A DNA stretch of 21,858 nucleotides from Bacteriovoracaceae bacterium (GTDB taxonomy: Bacteria > Bdellovibrionota > Bacteriovoracia > Bacteriovoracales > Bacteriovoracaceae). The notes beneath the pieces are model-generated. The model saw only the letters and a list, made by a program, of their open reading frames with translations. It was not told the DNA's origin and made no database searches. Of this stretch, positions 7,769-15,921 are shown piece by piece (the stretch's first letter is position 1; the number at the start of each line of letters is the position of its first letter). The stretch lies in contig JAGLCH010000077.1 in the NCBI GenBank assembly GCA_023146355.1, forward strand, positions 1 to 21,858. The letters run 5' to 3'. Both the position numbers and the translations under genes were made by a program.

Positions 7769-8704
7769 TTAGTAGAGCTGAACGAAGTCGCCTTCTTGAA
7801 CAGTGCCACCAGAGTGAAGGATACAAATCGCGCCATCAGGACCAAAATAGTCAATAACCTCGATAGTTCCTTTGACCTCTCCCTTTGATTTACCTAGAAG
7901 TGCCCCCGTTTCGGGATCGTAGATTTCCTGCCCTTCTGTAATAACCTTGAGAATGTCACCCACCTGAATACCGCTGGTTCTTCCGGCATTGATATAGATC
8001 TTATTATCAATAATTCTTGCAACTCGCCCCATCCAATCCATGCGAGAGGAAAGCTTAATGATCTTTGGTATAGAACGTCTTATAGCAACTTTAACGCCGT
8101 AGCGAAGAAGGTCTCTTCTGAAGGTAAGTTTGTCTTCTCGAGTAGAATTAAATAGCCTGTAGTCTTTATTGTCAGCATCTCCTCGGACAGTTTCAGTATA
8201 GATCTCTTTATTGGCATTTACATCAAAGATACGAATCTCAATTTTTGAATTGGTATAAGAATTTGTTTTTCGTACAATTCCGACCTCATCAGTTTTCTCT
8301 CGAACTCTGGCCTCTTCAATGCGGCCAAAAATCACAAAATTAATCCCATTTATCTTGGCACGTCTTGCGACCTGTACTAGCTTAATACCGCCACCAGCAT
8401 AGATTTCTTTAGAAGAACCAAATGTCTTTTTAGCTGCGTTATCAAAAATAAATTCTCCTGTACGAGAAAGCTCTCTGCGGAGTTCATTGCTGGCAACAAC
8501 TGCAAGATCGGCCCCTCCGTAGGGAGACTCATTAAAGAAGTCTAAAAGAGCTACTTTTTTACGAATTCCACTAAATGATTTGGCGCGACTTTTATTCTGA
8601 CTATAGCTGCTGCGGGGGTCACGACGAACCGTCTTTCCTGCGCATGATGCTAAAAATGCTCCAACTAATAAAAAAGTAATGTAAGTGCTAACAGTTCTAC
8701 GCAT
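7769..8704 (-). CDS. Outer-membrane lipoprotein with CsgG/FlgT-like domain
   Basis: 311 residues. A lipoprotein signal peptide ends in the lipobox LAS-Cys21; Ala at +2 gives no inner-membrane retention signal, so outer-membrane location is likely. Residues ~43-205 have the character of the CsgG/TolB-N-like fold: KVALLDFFNES, then paired ELRRELSRTGEF, INFVIFGRIEEA and a strand-rich segment IEIRIFDVNANKEIY. Residues ~225-311 resemble the SH3-like C-terminal domain of FlgT (GRTSGIQVGDILKV; conserved glycines, GTIEVIDYFGP). In Vibrio, FlgT forms the H-ring around the basal body; CsgG forms an outer-membrane pore. I chose ATG 8704 (SD AAGGAAG 5 nt upstream; a good signal peptide) over an upstream in-frame start at 8722. 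It overlaps the preceding gene by 8 nt (ATGCGTAG), a strong sign of coupling. Assignment is by sequence pattern, not alignment; the exact role is unknown. Confidence 0.65.
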   Translation of the reverse strand: MRRTVSTYITFLLVGAFLASCAGKTVRRDPRSSYSQNKSRAKSFSGIRKKVALLDFFNESPYGGADLAVVASNELRRELSRTGEFIFDNAAKKTFGSSKEIYAGGGIKLVQVARRAKINGINFVIFGRIEEARVREKTDEVGIVRKTNSYTNSKIEIRIFDVNANKEIYTETVRGDADNKDYRLFNSTREDKLTFRRDLLRYGVKVAIRRSIPKIIKLSSRMDWMGRVARIIDNKIYINAGRTSGIQVGDILKVITEGQEIYDPETGALLGKSKGEVKGTIEVIDYFGPDGAICILHSGGTVQEGDFVQLY

Positions 8705-10097
8705 CGTCACTTCCTTCATCAATTTTTACAACAGAGAATATTAATGGATTAGCCTCATCTAAAATTTCAATAGCATAATTACCCAGCTCAACACCTTTAA
8801 AAGACTTAAGAAGCGTGTTAACTCGATCAACTTTACCTATAAAATCTAGATTTAATGACGCGTCTATCCCATTATACTTTTCAAGTCTAGGCTTGAGCTG
8901 AAGAGTAATCCCCTTACTAATCAGTAACTTTTCGAGTCTGAAAATTGTCGTAAGCTTATCAATATTTTTGACGGTAAGCTTTAGAGTATTCCGGTGAACT
9001 GAGACTTTGCTTAACTTACCCTTAATTGTAGAAAATTTCTCAAGAGGAATTGAGTAAATCGCTGTTGCCACAGAGGAGCGAAGCTTGCGATCAGTTTCAG
9101 TTGAGAAATTCTGGGTTGGCAAGGTAAAGTCAAAGTGATCAATAAGTGAATAGTCACTTAAGTCTAGGATGACATAGTCCCCAGAGAACGAGTAACCACG
9201 AGTTCCCTGCAGGCTATTAGAACTTCTCTTTTTTATATTTATATTTACTTGTATCCACATCGAGTATGGAAAAGGGCCTGTGCTTTCACTTTTTGCCACG
9301 AGCTCAACAGATTCTTGTGCATTTTTTGAAAGCTTGAAAAATTCTTCAAGTTTACGATTTTGCGAATCATTGGCGACAATAACGTTTTCGACATAGTTGC
9401 CTAAAGCGCCCTCGAACCATTTTCTCCAGTGGTTTTGAATAGTTTCTTCAAACTCATTAAGAACTTCCACCCCAATATCAGACCAACTGGCACCATTTAG
9501 ATTAAATGAAGTTGAGATATAAAGGTTTTTAAACTTTTTTATTTTCCCGACATGAGTAAACCCATAATAGGTTTTGTTGAGTTTCTGGCGATTTACTTTT
9601 GCATATAAACTCAAATAACGAGAATTAGGATACTGAGTAGAGCGAGTCATCTTCTTCACTTTATACTGAGCAATTACGCCTGCGACATTCTTATATCTCG
9701 TTTTACTTTTAAGCCTTCTATAGCGAAGCTGCTTTGTATATGACTCTTTATTTTTTCTTAATTTAGCATCGGAAAGAACCCTCTTTCCCTTTGCTTCTTC
9801 AGGAGTCTCATCAATGCGGTACTTTCTCTTGAGAGATTTCTCTATAGGCTCAAAGTTTTTGTCATATTTTTCATCAAACTGTTGCCAGAATAATTTACTA
9901 TCGTGACCCATTGCTGTGAGCTCAGATGAAATGACGTTTTGGAAAGCACTAAAGAGCAGCTGTTTTTTACAGAAGCTTAGGGAATCCTCATCTTGAGAGT
10001 AAAATCGCCCTTCCCCGAATACCATTTTTGAGGCAAAACACTGCCACGAAAAAAGCAGTAATGATAGTATTGCAAACCATCGCATTAAAATTTTCAT
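8697..10097 (-). CDS. Secreted protein with possible FlgT-N-like N-terminus, function unknown
   Basis: 466 residues. A Sec signal peptide (1-22, hydrophobic core FAILSLLLFSW, cleavage after CFA) makes it periplasmic or envelope-associated; the lack of a lipobox argues against a lipoprotein. The mature start FGEGRFYSQDEDSLSF followed by a helix KKQLLFSAFQNVI resembles the G-E-G...helix layout of FlgT-N/LPP20-type domains. A very basic stretch follows (about 85-150). The rest alternates predicted strands and helices with no motif I recognise. SD AAGGAAG sits 4 nt before ATG 10097. It is the first gene of a two-gene unit; the stop overlaps the CsgG/FlgT-like lipoprotein start by 8 nt. Together the pair could be the two parts of a FlgT-like protein encoded separately. 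That is an inference with moderate support. Confidence 0.55.
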   Translation of the reverse strand: MKILMRWFAILSLLLFSWQCFASKMVFGEGRFYSQDEDSLSFCKKQLLFSAFQNVISSELTAMGHDSKLFWQQFDEKYDKNFEPIEKSLKRKYRIDETPEEAKGKRVLSDAKLRKNKESYTKQLRYRRLKSKTRYKNVAGVIAQYKVKKMTRSTQYPNSRYLSLYAKVNRQKLNKTYYGFTHVGKIKKFKNLYISTSFNLNGASWSDIGVEVLNEFEETIQNHWRKWFEGALGNYVENVIVANDSQNRKLEEFFKLSKNAQESVELVAKSESTGPFPYSMWIQVNINIKKRSSNSLQGTRGYSFSGDYVILDLSDYSLIDHFDFTLPTQNFSTETDRKLRSSVATAIYSIPLEKFSTIKGKLSKVSVHRNTLKLTVKNIDKLTTIFRLEKLLISKGITLQLKPRLEKYNGIDASLNLDFIGKVDRVNTLLKSFKGVELGNYAIEILDEANPLIFSVVKIDEGSDDA

Positions 10098-10127
10098 CTA
10101 TCTTCCTTGAGTATTATCAATACCGTA

Positions 10128-10156
10128 ATTTTACAGACTTATAGACAATGGAGCAA
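10128..10156 (-). promoter_or_regulatory. Candidate promoter for the secreted protein/lipoprotein pair
   Basis: On the - strand TTGCTC, 17-nt spacer, TAAAAT, just after the dnaE stop and about 30 nt before the start codon at 10097. It would let the pair be expressed apart from dnaE. I see no terminator between dnaE and this promoter, so read-through is also possible. Confidence 0.35.
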
Positions 10157-10169
10157 CCCAATACTTCTT

Positions 10170-13100
10170 TTATAACTCGTAGAACAAAGAGGCATCCTCT
10201 AGTTTTCCATCAACAATAAACCCAACACTATTACATTGCATTAGCTCATTTACTCTTGCCGCAAATTGTGGCGTTGGATTTACTAGAAATTCTCTACTGG
10301 CATGCATTCGAAGCTTATTTCCCTCATTGTCTTTAATGATAAAGTGAACAGGAACTGTTCCTTTGTAGCTTAAGATAGACTGCTTCAGCTTATTTATTCC
10401 TCGAGAGTCTGTGATATTTAAATCTACTAGAACTCTTACATCTGTAATCCTTTCATCAGTCTGGTCTTTGAGCAGAGAAATTTTCTTGGGATAAAATTTC
10501 CGTGGATCCTCAGATAGCTTTGTATATCCATCTATGATTATCGGCTCATCCCCCTCTAGAAGCTCCCCATACTCAGCATAAATTGTTGGAAAGACAATTA
10601 CTTCAATGTCGCCACTGAAGTCCTCAAGGCGAGCAAAGGCCATTTTATCACCCTTCTTAGTCATGATCATCCGACTCTCAGTGACAAGGCCTGCAAGAGT
10701 AAGGTCGCGCTGGGAGCCATCATCTCTCTTCCAGCTTTGACTTGGGTCAGGTGCTTTAGGTGGTGGAGTATTAAGCTCCTCTACACTTGCAATGGACATT
10801 GAGGCCAGCTTCTCCAGTAGATCCTGATATGAGTCAAGAGGGTGACCTGAAACAAATATCCCCATCAACTCTTTTTCCATTTGAAGTAATTCTTTTTCTG
10901 GAAAATTGCTAACGTACTGTACACCAAGCTGATCGAGCAATTCTTTAGGAGTTTTATCCTCCGCCGAATCTGATGCTGAGAACAGATCAATTTGCCCCAA
11001 CTCTGCTTCTTGCTGCTTGCGTTGGCAGTAAGCAGAAATAAGCTCAACAGACTCCAGCATCGTTTTACGGTTCATACTATTTTCGCAGTTATCAAATGCC
11101 CCTGATCGAATCAAGGCATCAAGAATACGCTTATTTACTGATCGATAGTGAACTCTTTCGCAGAAGTCCAATAGGCCATTATACTCACCATTCTCTTCGC
11201 GTTCAGTGACGAGTGCGTCAACAGGCCCTTCCCCTACTCCCTTAATTGCTCCCATACCAAATGAGATATTTCCGTCAACAACATTAAATAACCATAGGGA
11301 GTGGTTAACATCTGGGGGAAGTAGCTCAACGTCATAGTTGGTAGCATCTGAAATGTAGCGAGTTACCTTCTCCATATTGGAAAGTTCTGTGCTTAAAAGA
11401 CCTGCATAGAACTCTGCAGTATAGTAAAACTTTAAAAATGCTGTTTGGTAGGCAATATACGCGTAGGCAACAGCATGGGATTTATTAAATCCATACTCTG
11501 CAAATTTGGCCATTTTATCATAAAGGTCTTCAGCAATGACTAAGTCATAATTACGTTCTTTTGCACCATCTAAAAAGATTCGCTTGTGATGCTCCATCTC
11601 TGAAATTTTCTTTTTTCCCATCGCTCGACGAAGCATATCCGCCTGCCCAAGGGAATAGCCCGCAACAATACGGGCAATATTCATAACCTGCTCTTGATAT
11701 ACAATAATTCCATAGGTGTCTTTTAAAATATCGCGAAGCTCTTCATAGGGAAATACGAGTTCCTGCCGGCCGTGTTTGATTTCAATAAAGTCATCAACCA
11801 TCCCCGAGCCAAGTGGGCCAGGACGATAAAGAGCATTAATGGCCGTAACATCGTCGAGAGAGTTTGGCTTAATTCTCTTGCAGAGATTGATCATCCCATC
11901 AGACTCAAGCTGAAAAACACCAATTGTTTCCCCGCGACCGATAAATTGATAAACGGCACTATCTTCGGTATTAATCTCTTCGATATCAAAGTCAGCAATT
12001 TTATCCCTGCGAATAAATTTTTCTGCATGATTGATTACAGTCAGGGTTTTTAGGCCTAGAAAGTCAAACTTCACAAGGCCGATCTCTTCAGAATAGTTTT
12101 TGTCGAACTGACAGACTAACTCTCCCCCATTTCCACGAGAAAGAGGACAGTACTCTTCAAGAGGTTTATCAGTAATAACAATTCCCGCGGCATGAATTCC
12201 TGCGTTTCGATTTAGAGTCTCAAGCTTTAAAGCAATACTAAAAACTTGGCGGATTTTAGGATCAGAATCGATAAGATTCTTAAGTTCTGGCTCTTTTTCA
12301 ATAGCGTCTTTAAGCTTAATTCCCAATTCATCTGGAATTAGTTTCGCCATAGCATCGGCCTCAGCATAAGGAAGACCATACACACGGCTCACATCGCGGA
12401 TTACACCTTTGGCAAGAAGTTTACCAAATGTGATAATCTGACTTACTTTATCGTGACCGTACTTTTCCGTTACATAATCGATAACTCTTCCACGGCCGGC
12501 CTGACAAAAGTCTACGTCAAAGTCAGGCATGGATATACGTTCTGGATTTATAAATCTCTCAAAAAGAAGATTATATGGAAGGGGATCAATATTGGTAATA
12601 TTCATTGCATAGGCAACAATCGATCCGGCACCAGAACCACGACCAGGTCCCACAGGAATCCCATTATCTTTTGACCATTTAATAAAGTCAGCAACTATTA
12701 GGAAGTAACCAGGAAAACCCATTTCGATAATCATATCGACCTCAATTTTCATACGGTCGAGGTATATCTGTTTTTTTTCTGTTTCCCAGTTTTCTTCTAA
12801 AATGAGTTTCCGAAAATGAGGACCCTCAAAGCGGGCATCAAGTCCCTCACTTACAATCCTTTTAAAATATTCGTCCTGCCCTTCCCCCGTATCGATGGCA
12901 AAAGTAGGAAGGAGGTAGATAGGATTTCCTTCATCATCAGTCCACTTCAGCTCAACGTTACACTGCTCTGCAATTTTCAGGGTATTATCACAAGCATCAG
13001 GCGCATAATGAAAAAGTTCTCTCATCTCCTTGGGAGTGCGCACATAGAGAGTATCCGTTTCCATTTTGAAGCGATTTTCATCGTCAAGAGTTTTACCAGT

Positions 13101-13814
13101 CTGAATACACATCAATACTTCATGGGCAGTTGAGTCGTCTTTATTTAGATAGTGGCAATCGTTAGTGGCAAGTAATTTAATATCGTTTGCTCGTGCAAAA
13201 GCAACTGCCTTGCGGTTCACACGATTTTGCTCCTCCATTCCATTTTCTTGAATTTCAAGATAAAAGTCTTCACCAAAGATATCTTTCATTTTTAATGCAG
13301 CAGTTGCGGCCTTCGTATCCTCGCCATTCATCCAAAGATTATTGGCCTCTCCACCAAGACAGGCAGAAGAACAAATAAGCCCCTCACCAAACTCTCTCAA
13401 AAGATCATAGTCGGCCCTTGGGCGATAATAAAAACCTTCCATATAGGCCTTCGTCACGAGCTTACAGAGGTTATGATATCCAACTAAATTTTTGCAAAGT
13501 AATACCAAGTGATAATTTTTATTTTCACTAAGACCGCCACCTTTATCGTGACGAGAACCTGCAGTGTAATATATTTCGCAGCCAAAAATTGGCTTTACTC
13601 CGGCCTTAAGTGCCTTTTTATAGAAATCGATTGCACCAAACATATTACCGTGGTCAGTGAGGGCAACGGCAGGCATGTTGGTTTCTTTACACTTATCGAA
13701 TAGTTCAGGAAGCTTTATGGCACCATCAAGCAAGGAGTATTCCGAGTGAACATGTAAGTGAACAAAACTATCCTTATGGGATTCAGTCAAAGGCACATGG
13801 ATCTCTTCAGACAT
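10170..13814 (-). CDS. dnaE: DNA polymerase III alpha subunit (replicative polymerase)
   Basis: 1214 residues, typical DnaE1 length. The N-terminal PHP domain starts with HLHVHSEYSLLDG (His19, His21, His23). The polymerase core has GPGRGSGAGSIVAYA (389-403), then MPDFDVDF (429-436) with catalytic Asp431 and Asp433 equivalent to the E. coli D401/D403 pair, and LVKFDFLGLK carrying the third catalytic Asp. A helix-hairpin-helix and finger region with YGFNKSHAVAYA follows. The C-terminal OB-fold begins near TLAGLVTESRM. It lacks the internal exonuclease of PolC-type enzymes, so proofreading needs a separate DnaQ. The start at 13814 gives the expected N-terminus; only a weak purine-rich SD (GAGAA) precedes it. 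It is flanked by envelope genes, so its place here says nothing about its role. Confidence 0.97.
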   Translation of the reverse strand: MSEEIHVPLTESHKDSFVHLHVHSEYSLLDGAIKLPELFDKCKETNMPAVALTDHGNMFGAIDFYKKALKAGVKPIFGCEIYYTAGSRHDKGGGLSENKNYHLVLLCKNLVGYHNLCKLVTKAYMEGFYYRPRADYDLLREFGEGLICSSACLGGEANNLWMNGEDTKAATAALKMKDIFGEDFYLEIQENGMEEQNRVNRKAVAFARANDIKLLATNDCHYLNKDDSTAHEVLMCIQTGKTLDDENRFKMETDTLYVRTPKEMRELFHYAPDACDNTLKIAEQCNVELKWTDDEGNPIYLLPTFAIDTGEGQDEYFKRIVSEGLDARFEGPHFRKLILEENWETEKKQIYLDRMKIEVDMIIEMGFPGYFLIVADFIKWSKDNGIPVGPGRGSGAGSIVAYAMNITNIDPLPYNLLFERFINPERISMPDFDVDFCQAGRGRVIDYVTEKYGHDKVSQIITFGKLLAKGVIRDVSRVYGLPYAEADAMAKLIPDELGIKLKDAIEKEPELKNLIDSDPKIRQVFSIALKLETLNRNAGIHAAGIVITDKPLEEYCPLSRGNGGELVCQFDKNYSEEIGLVKFDFLGLKTLTVINHAEKFIRRDKIADFDIEEINTEDSAVYQFIGRGETIGVFQLESDGMINLCKRIKPNSLDDVTAINALYRPGPLGSGMVDDFIEIKHGRQELVFPYEELRDILKDTYGIIVYQEQVMNIARIVAGYSLGQADMLRRAMGKKKISEMEHHKRIFLDGAKERNYDLVIAEDLYDKMAKFAEYGFNKSHAVAYAYIAYQTAFLKFYYTAEFYAGLLSTELSNMEKVTRYISDATNYDVELLPPDVNHSLWLFNVVDGNISFGMGAIKGVGEGPVDALVTEREENGEYNGLLDFCERVHYRSVNKRILDALIRSGAFDNCENSMNRKTMLESVELISAYCQRKQQEAELGQIDLFSASDSAEDKTPKELLDQLGVQYVSNFPEKELLQMEKELMGIFVSGHPLDSYQDLLEKLASMSIASVEELNTPPPKAPDPSQSWKRDDGSQRDLTLAGLVTESRMIMTKKGDKMAFARLEDFSGDIEVIVFPTIYAEYGELLEGDEPIIIDGYTKLSEDPRKFYPKKISLLKDQTDERITDVRVLVDLNITDSRGINKLKQSILSYKGTVPVHFIIKDNEGNKLRMHASREFLVNPTPQFAARVNELMQCNSVGFIVDGKLEDASLFYEL

Positions 13815-13853
13815 TGAATTTTCTCGCTTTTTATTGTGTGTAAAACTTGGATA

Positions 13854-13882
13854 AAGATACCCAAAATGAGATGAAATGTCAG
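13854..13882 (-). promoter_or_regulatory. Candidate sigma-70-type promoter for dnaE
   Basis: On the - strand CTGACA, 17-nt spacer, TATCTT, placing the transcript start near 13847 and a leader of about 33 nt. It lies in the 196-nt gap (13815-14010) between dnaE and the FecR-like gene. The rest of that gap shows no clear hairpin terminator or reading frame. Confidence 0.45.
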
Positions 13883-14010
13883 TTCAAATGGTAGGACAAT
13901 GGAGACGTAATTACAGCACCTTAACGCGACGAGCTAGCACTATTTTGAGAGCACAAACTCCCATTGCGATAAAGTACAATAATCTAATGAAAATTAAAGT
14001 GATCTATCCC

Positions 14011-15057
14011 TTAGTATGATGTTTGATAGTCTTGATCATAGTTTTTAAGTTCATCGATTAATTCGTTGACCTCACTATCATGCCTCATCTGATTTTCATA
14101 CTGCTTAACAAGTGAACTTTCAAAAGTTCCTTTTTTTGTTGGAGCAACAACTGAAGCAGGCATTCTCTTAGCAACTTTTTTCTTTTTGGTGCCGAGCTTT
14201 GAAACAAACTTAGATTTCATCCCATATACTCTTAATACTACACCAGACTTCTTTGTGTACTTCTTATTAAGCATCTGTCTGTGTTTAATCTTCTTTGCTG
14301 CAGCAATTTTACTCTTATATAAATGCGCCACATTTACTTTTTTCACACGTGTTGTTGGAATTTTAACCATCTTCACAGCGCTACTCGGAACGCTTGCAAT
14401 TCCACGTTTTGGAGTATTCATTCTATTTGTCGGAATCGAATCTGGAGTCATAGGCATTACACCGCTAAATAGACCTGTAATTTTTCGAAATGATGTCTCA
14501 CCAATTTGCATTGGGACTCTTGGAATTCCTTTCTCGTAATTATTTGATACAAATGAAAATTGTCCGTCAGAAACATTCACCTTAAGGTGGGTCTCTAAAG
14601 CATTTGCCATGTCAAAACCACCTCTAACAGAAAGGATTTGAGTCTTTCCACTATAAGGGTCGAAGGACACGATTGCTTCCCCGAAAGTATAGTCAATCTT
14701 TGCATTAGCAGTCTTTATGATAAAGCTCTCAGACTGATTAAAGGATTGAACCCAAAAGTAACCTCTTGCGAGTTCAATCTGATTTCTTGTAATTTTAATA
14801 TGAGCAGAACCAGATAAGTGGTACTTGTGATCATAATAGTCAGTGAGGGTCACTTGCGCGCCTTCCTCTGTCACGACATCAGAAAAATCGTCAATACGAT
14901 CTCCCTCGCGAAGAGTCTTTGTCACGCCATCAGACATCACAAAGGCATTGCCATCTACTGAACTTACGATTGCACTTGGACTAGAGGCCCAAGCACTACC
15001 TGTCAGTAGCAGTGCCAACAATAAACTAATCTTTGTACTTTTGAACAATTTCTTCAT
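14011..15057 (-). CDS. Secreted FecR-like domain protein with strongly basic C-terminal half
   Basis: 348 residues. A Sec signal peptide (1-24, cleavage after AWA) exports it. Residues ~28-135 look like a FecR domain: AIVSSVDGNAFVMSDG, LREGDRIDDFSDVVT, then a strand series with LSGSAHIKI and ARGYFWVQSF. Classical FecR proteins are anti-sigma regulators with an inner-membrane helix; this one has a signal peptide instead and no sigma factor nearby, so a structural or scaffold role is more likely. Residues ~213-300 are extremely Lys/Arg-rich, including GTKKKKVAKR, and the last 25 residues are acidic and helical. I start at ATG 15057; an in-frame GTG at 15066 would add three residues, and neither has a strong SD. 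It overlaps the preceding lipoprotein gene by 32 nt, indicating coupled translation. No clear terminator follows. Function is unknown. Confidence 0.6.
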   Translation of the reverse strand: MKKLFKSTKISLLLALLLTGSAWASSPSAIVSSVDGNAFVMSDGVTKTLREGDRIDDFSDVVTEEGAQVTLTDYYDHKYHLSGSAHIKITRNQIELARGYFWVQSFNQSESFIIKTANAKIDYTFGEAIVSFDPYSGKTQILSVRGGFDMANALETHLKVNVSDGQFSFVSNNYEKGIPRVPMQIGETSFRKITGLFSGVMPMTPDSIPTNRMNTPKRGIASVPSSAVKMVKIPTTRVKKVNVAHLYKSKIAAAKKIKHRQMLNKKYTKKSGVVLRVYGMKSKFVSKLGTKKKKVAKRMPASVVAPTKKGTFESSLVKQYENQMRHDSEVNELIDELKNYDQDYQTSY

Positions 15058-15757
15058 AGTGCACACTCAGGATTTTCCACTCTTGCGTATTTCTGTATTT
15101 CTTTCTGAATTCTTCAACTGTATTAAAGAATTCGCCTCTTTTACCTTGTCTTAAATTAGTCAGTGCCAGCCAAAGCTTTGCCCCTCTGTAATATTGTGAT
15201 GTTGGATACTGTGAGATGAGAGTTTTCAGTGAATCCTCTGCCCACTTGTTGTGTTTTCCAGATTCATATGCGGCAATACCAGACTGAAAGAGAAACTTAT
15301 CTGTAATCTCTTTATGCCCCTTAAAATTGTTACGAAATGAGTAGAAATACTGTGATGATTTATCAAAGTTTTTCCTTGTAAACTCATTCTCTGCCATTGC
15401 AAGAAGTTGTGATGGAGTCCACTTATAGATTTGAAATTTAACAGCGTCTTTCTTCTTAGGAGCAACACTTGCAACTTTTCTCTGAGTGTTTCTTTTCTTT
15501 TGGATCTGAATAGAAAGATAGTTATTCTTGGCCTTCAGTGCCTGAATTTCAAACTCTAACTTACTGACATGTACCTGGAGTGCTCTCTTGTCTTTAGAGA
15601 GATTTAGGGCCGCAGTTTCAAATCGGTTAATCTTCTCTGACTTCGCTTCAATTCTCTCGATAAAATCGCAAGATACCAGCGTAGCTAGAAGCACTATTGT
15701 CAGAACTTTTAAAAGCATTTCTCTCATAAATCTATTCCTGTTGAGGCCTTCACCCAC
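15026..15757 (-). CDS. Lipoprotein with coiled coil and TPR-like repeats (CpoB/YbgF- or BamD-like layout)
   Basis: 243 residues. A signal peptide ends in LVS-Cys30; the residue at +2 is Asp, which in enteric bacteria retains a lipoprotein in the inner membrane (the rule may differ in this lineage). Residues ~33-90 are a heptad-rich coiled coil, followed by a Lys-rich linker and helical TPR-like repeats from ~113 to the end (AENEFTRKNFDKSSQYF, then GIAAYESGKHNKWAEDSLKTLISQYPTSQY). This coiled coil-linker-TPR order is that of CpoB/YbgF, although CpoB is soluble and sits next to pal/tolB, which are absent here. The GTG start at 15757 has AAGGAG 5 nt upstream; ATG 15727 would give a shorter, more standard signal peptide but a poorer SD. 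It is the first gene of a unit with the FecR-like gene, and divergent from dsbD. Confidence 0.65.
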   Translation of the reverse strand: MGEGLNRNRFMREMLLKVLTIVLLATLVSCDFIERIEAKSEKINRFETAALNLSKDKRALQVHVSKLEFEIQALKAKNNYLSIQIQKKRNTQRKVASVAPKKKDAVKFQIYKWTPSQLLAMAENEFTRKNFDKSSQYFYSFRNNFKGHKEITDKFLFQSGIAAYESGKHNKWAEDSLKTLISQYPTSQYYRGAKLWLALTNLRQGKRGEFFNTVEEFRKKYRNTQEWKILSVHYEEIVQKYKD

Positions 15758-15762
15758 TATTA

Positions 15763-15768
15763 CTCCTT
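15763..15768 (-). promoter_or_regulatory. Shine-Dalgarno site supporting a GTG start
   Basis: AAGGAG on the - strand, 5 nt before GTG 15757. It favours this start over ATG 15727, which has only AGGA about 9 nt upstream. Confidence 0.7.
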
Positions 15769-15921
15769 AGATTTATCGGAAATTTAATTAAATAGTTTAG
15801 TTAAAAAATATAGTTTACAATTTACTCGACCAAAACTGTCACACGAAGTGAGCAAATCAGTGCCTCAAAACGCTAAGCTATAGTAAATTTAGGTATTTGA
15901 AATAAATCGGGGATATAGTTA
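15769..15921. other. Divergent intergenic region with only weak promoter candidates
   Basis: AT-rich gap between the TPR lipoprotein (-) and dsbD (+). On the - strand TTGGTC (15828-15833) precedes TATATT (15807-15812) with a short 15-nt spacer, or TATTTT (15805-15810) with 17 nt. On the + strand TATAGT (15879-15884) is a reasonable -10 for dsbD but has no good -35. I see no strong operator or riboswitch-like fold. Confidence 0.3.
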
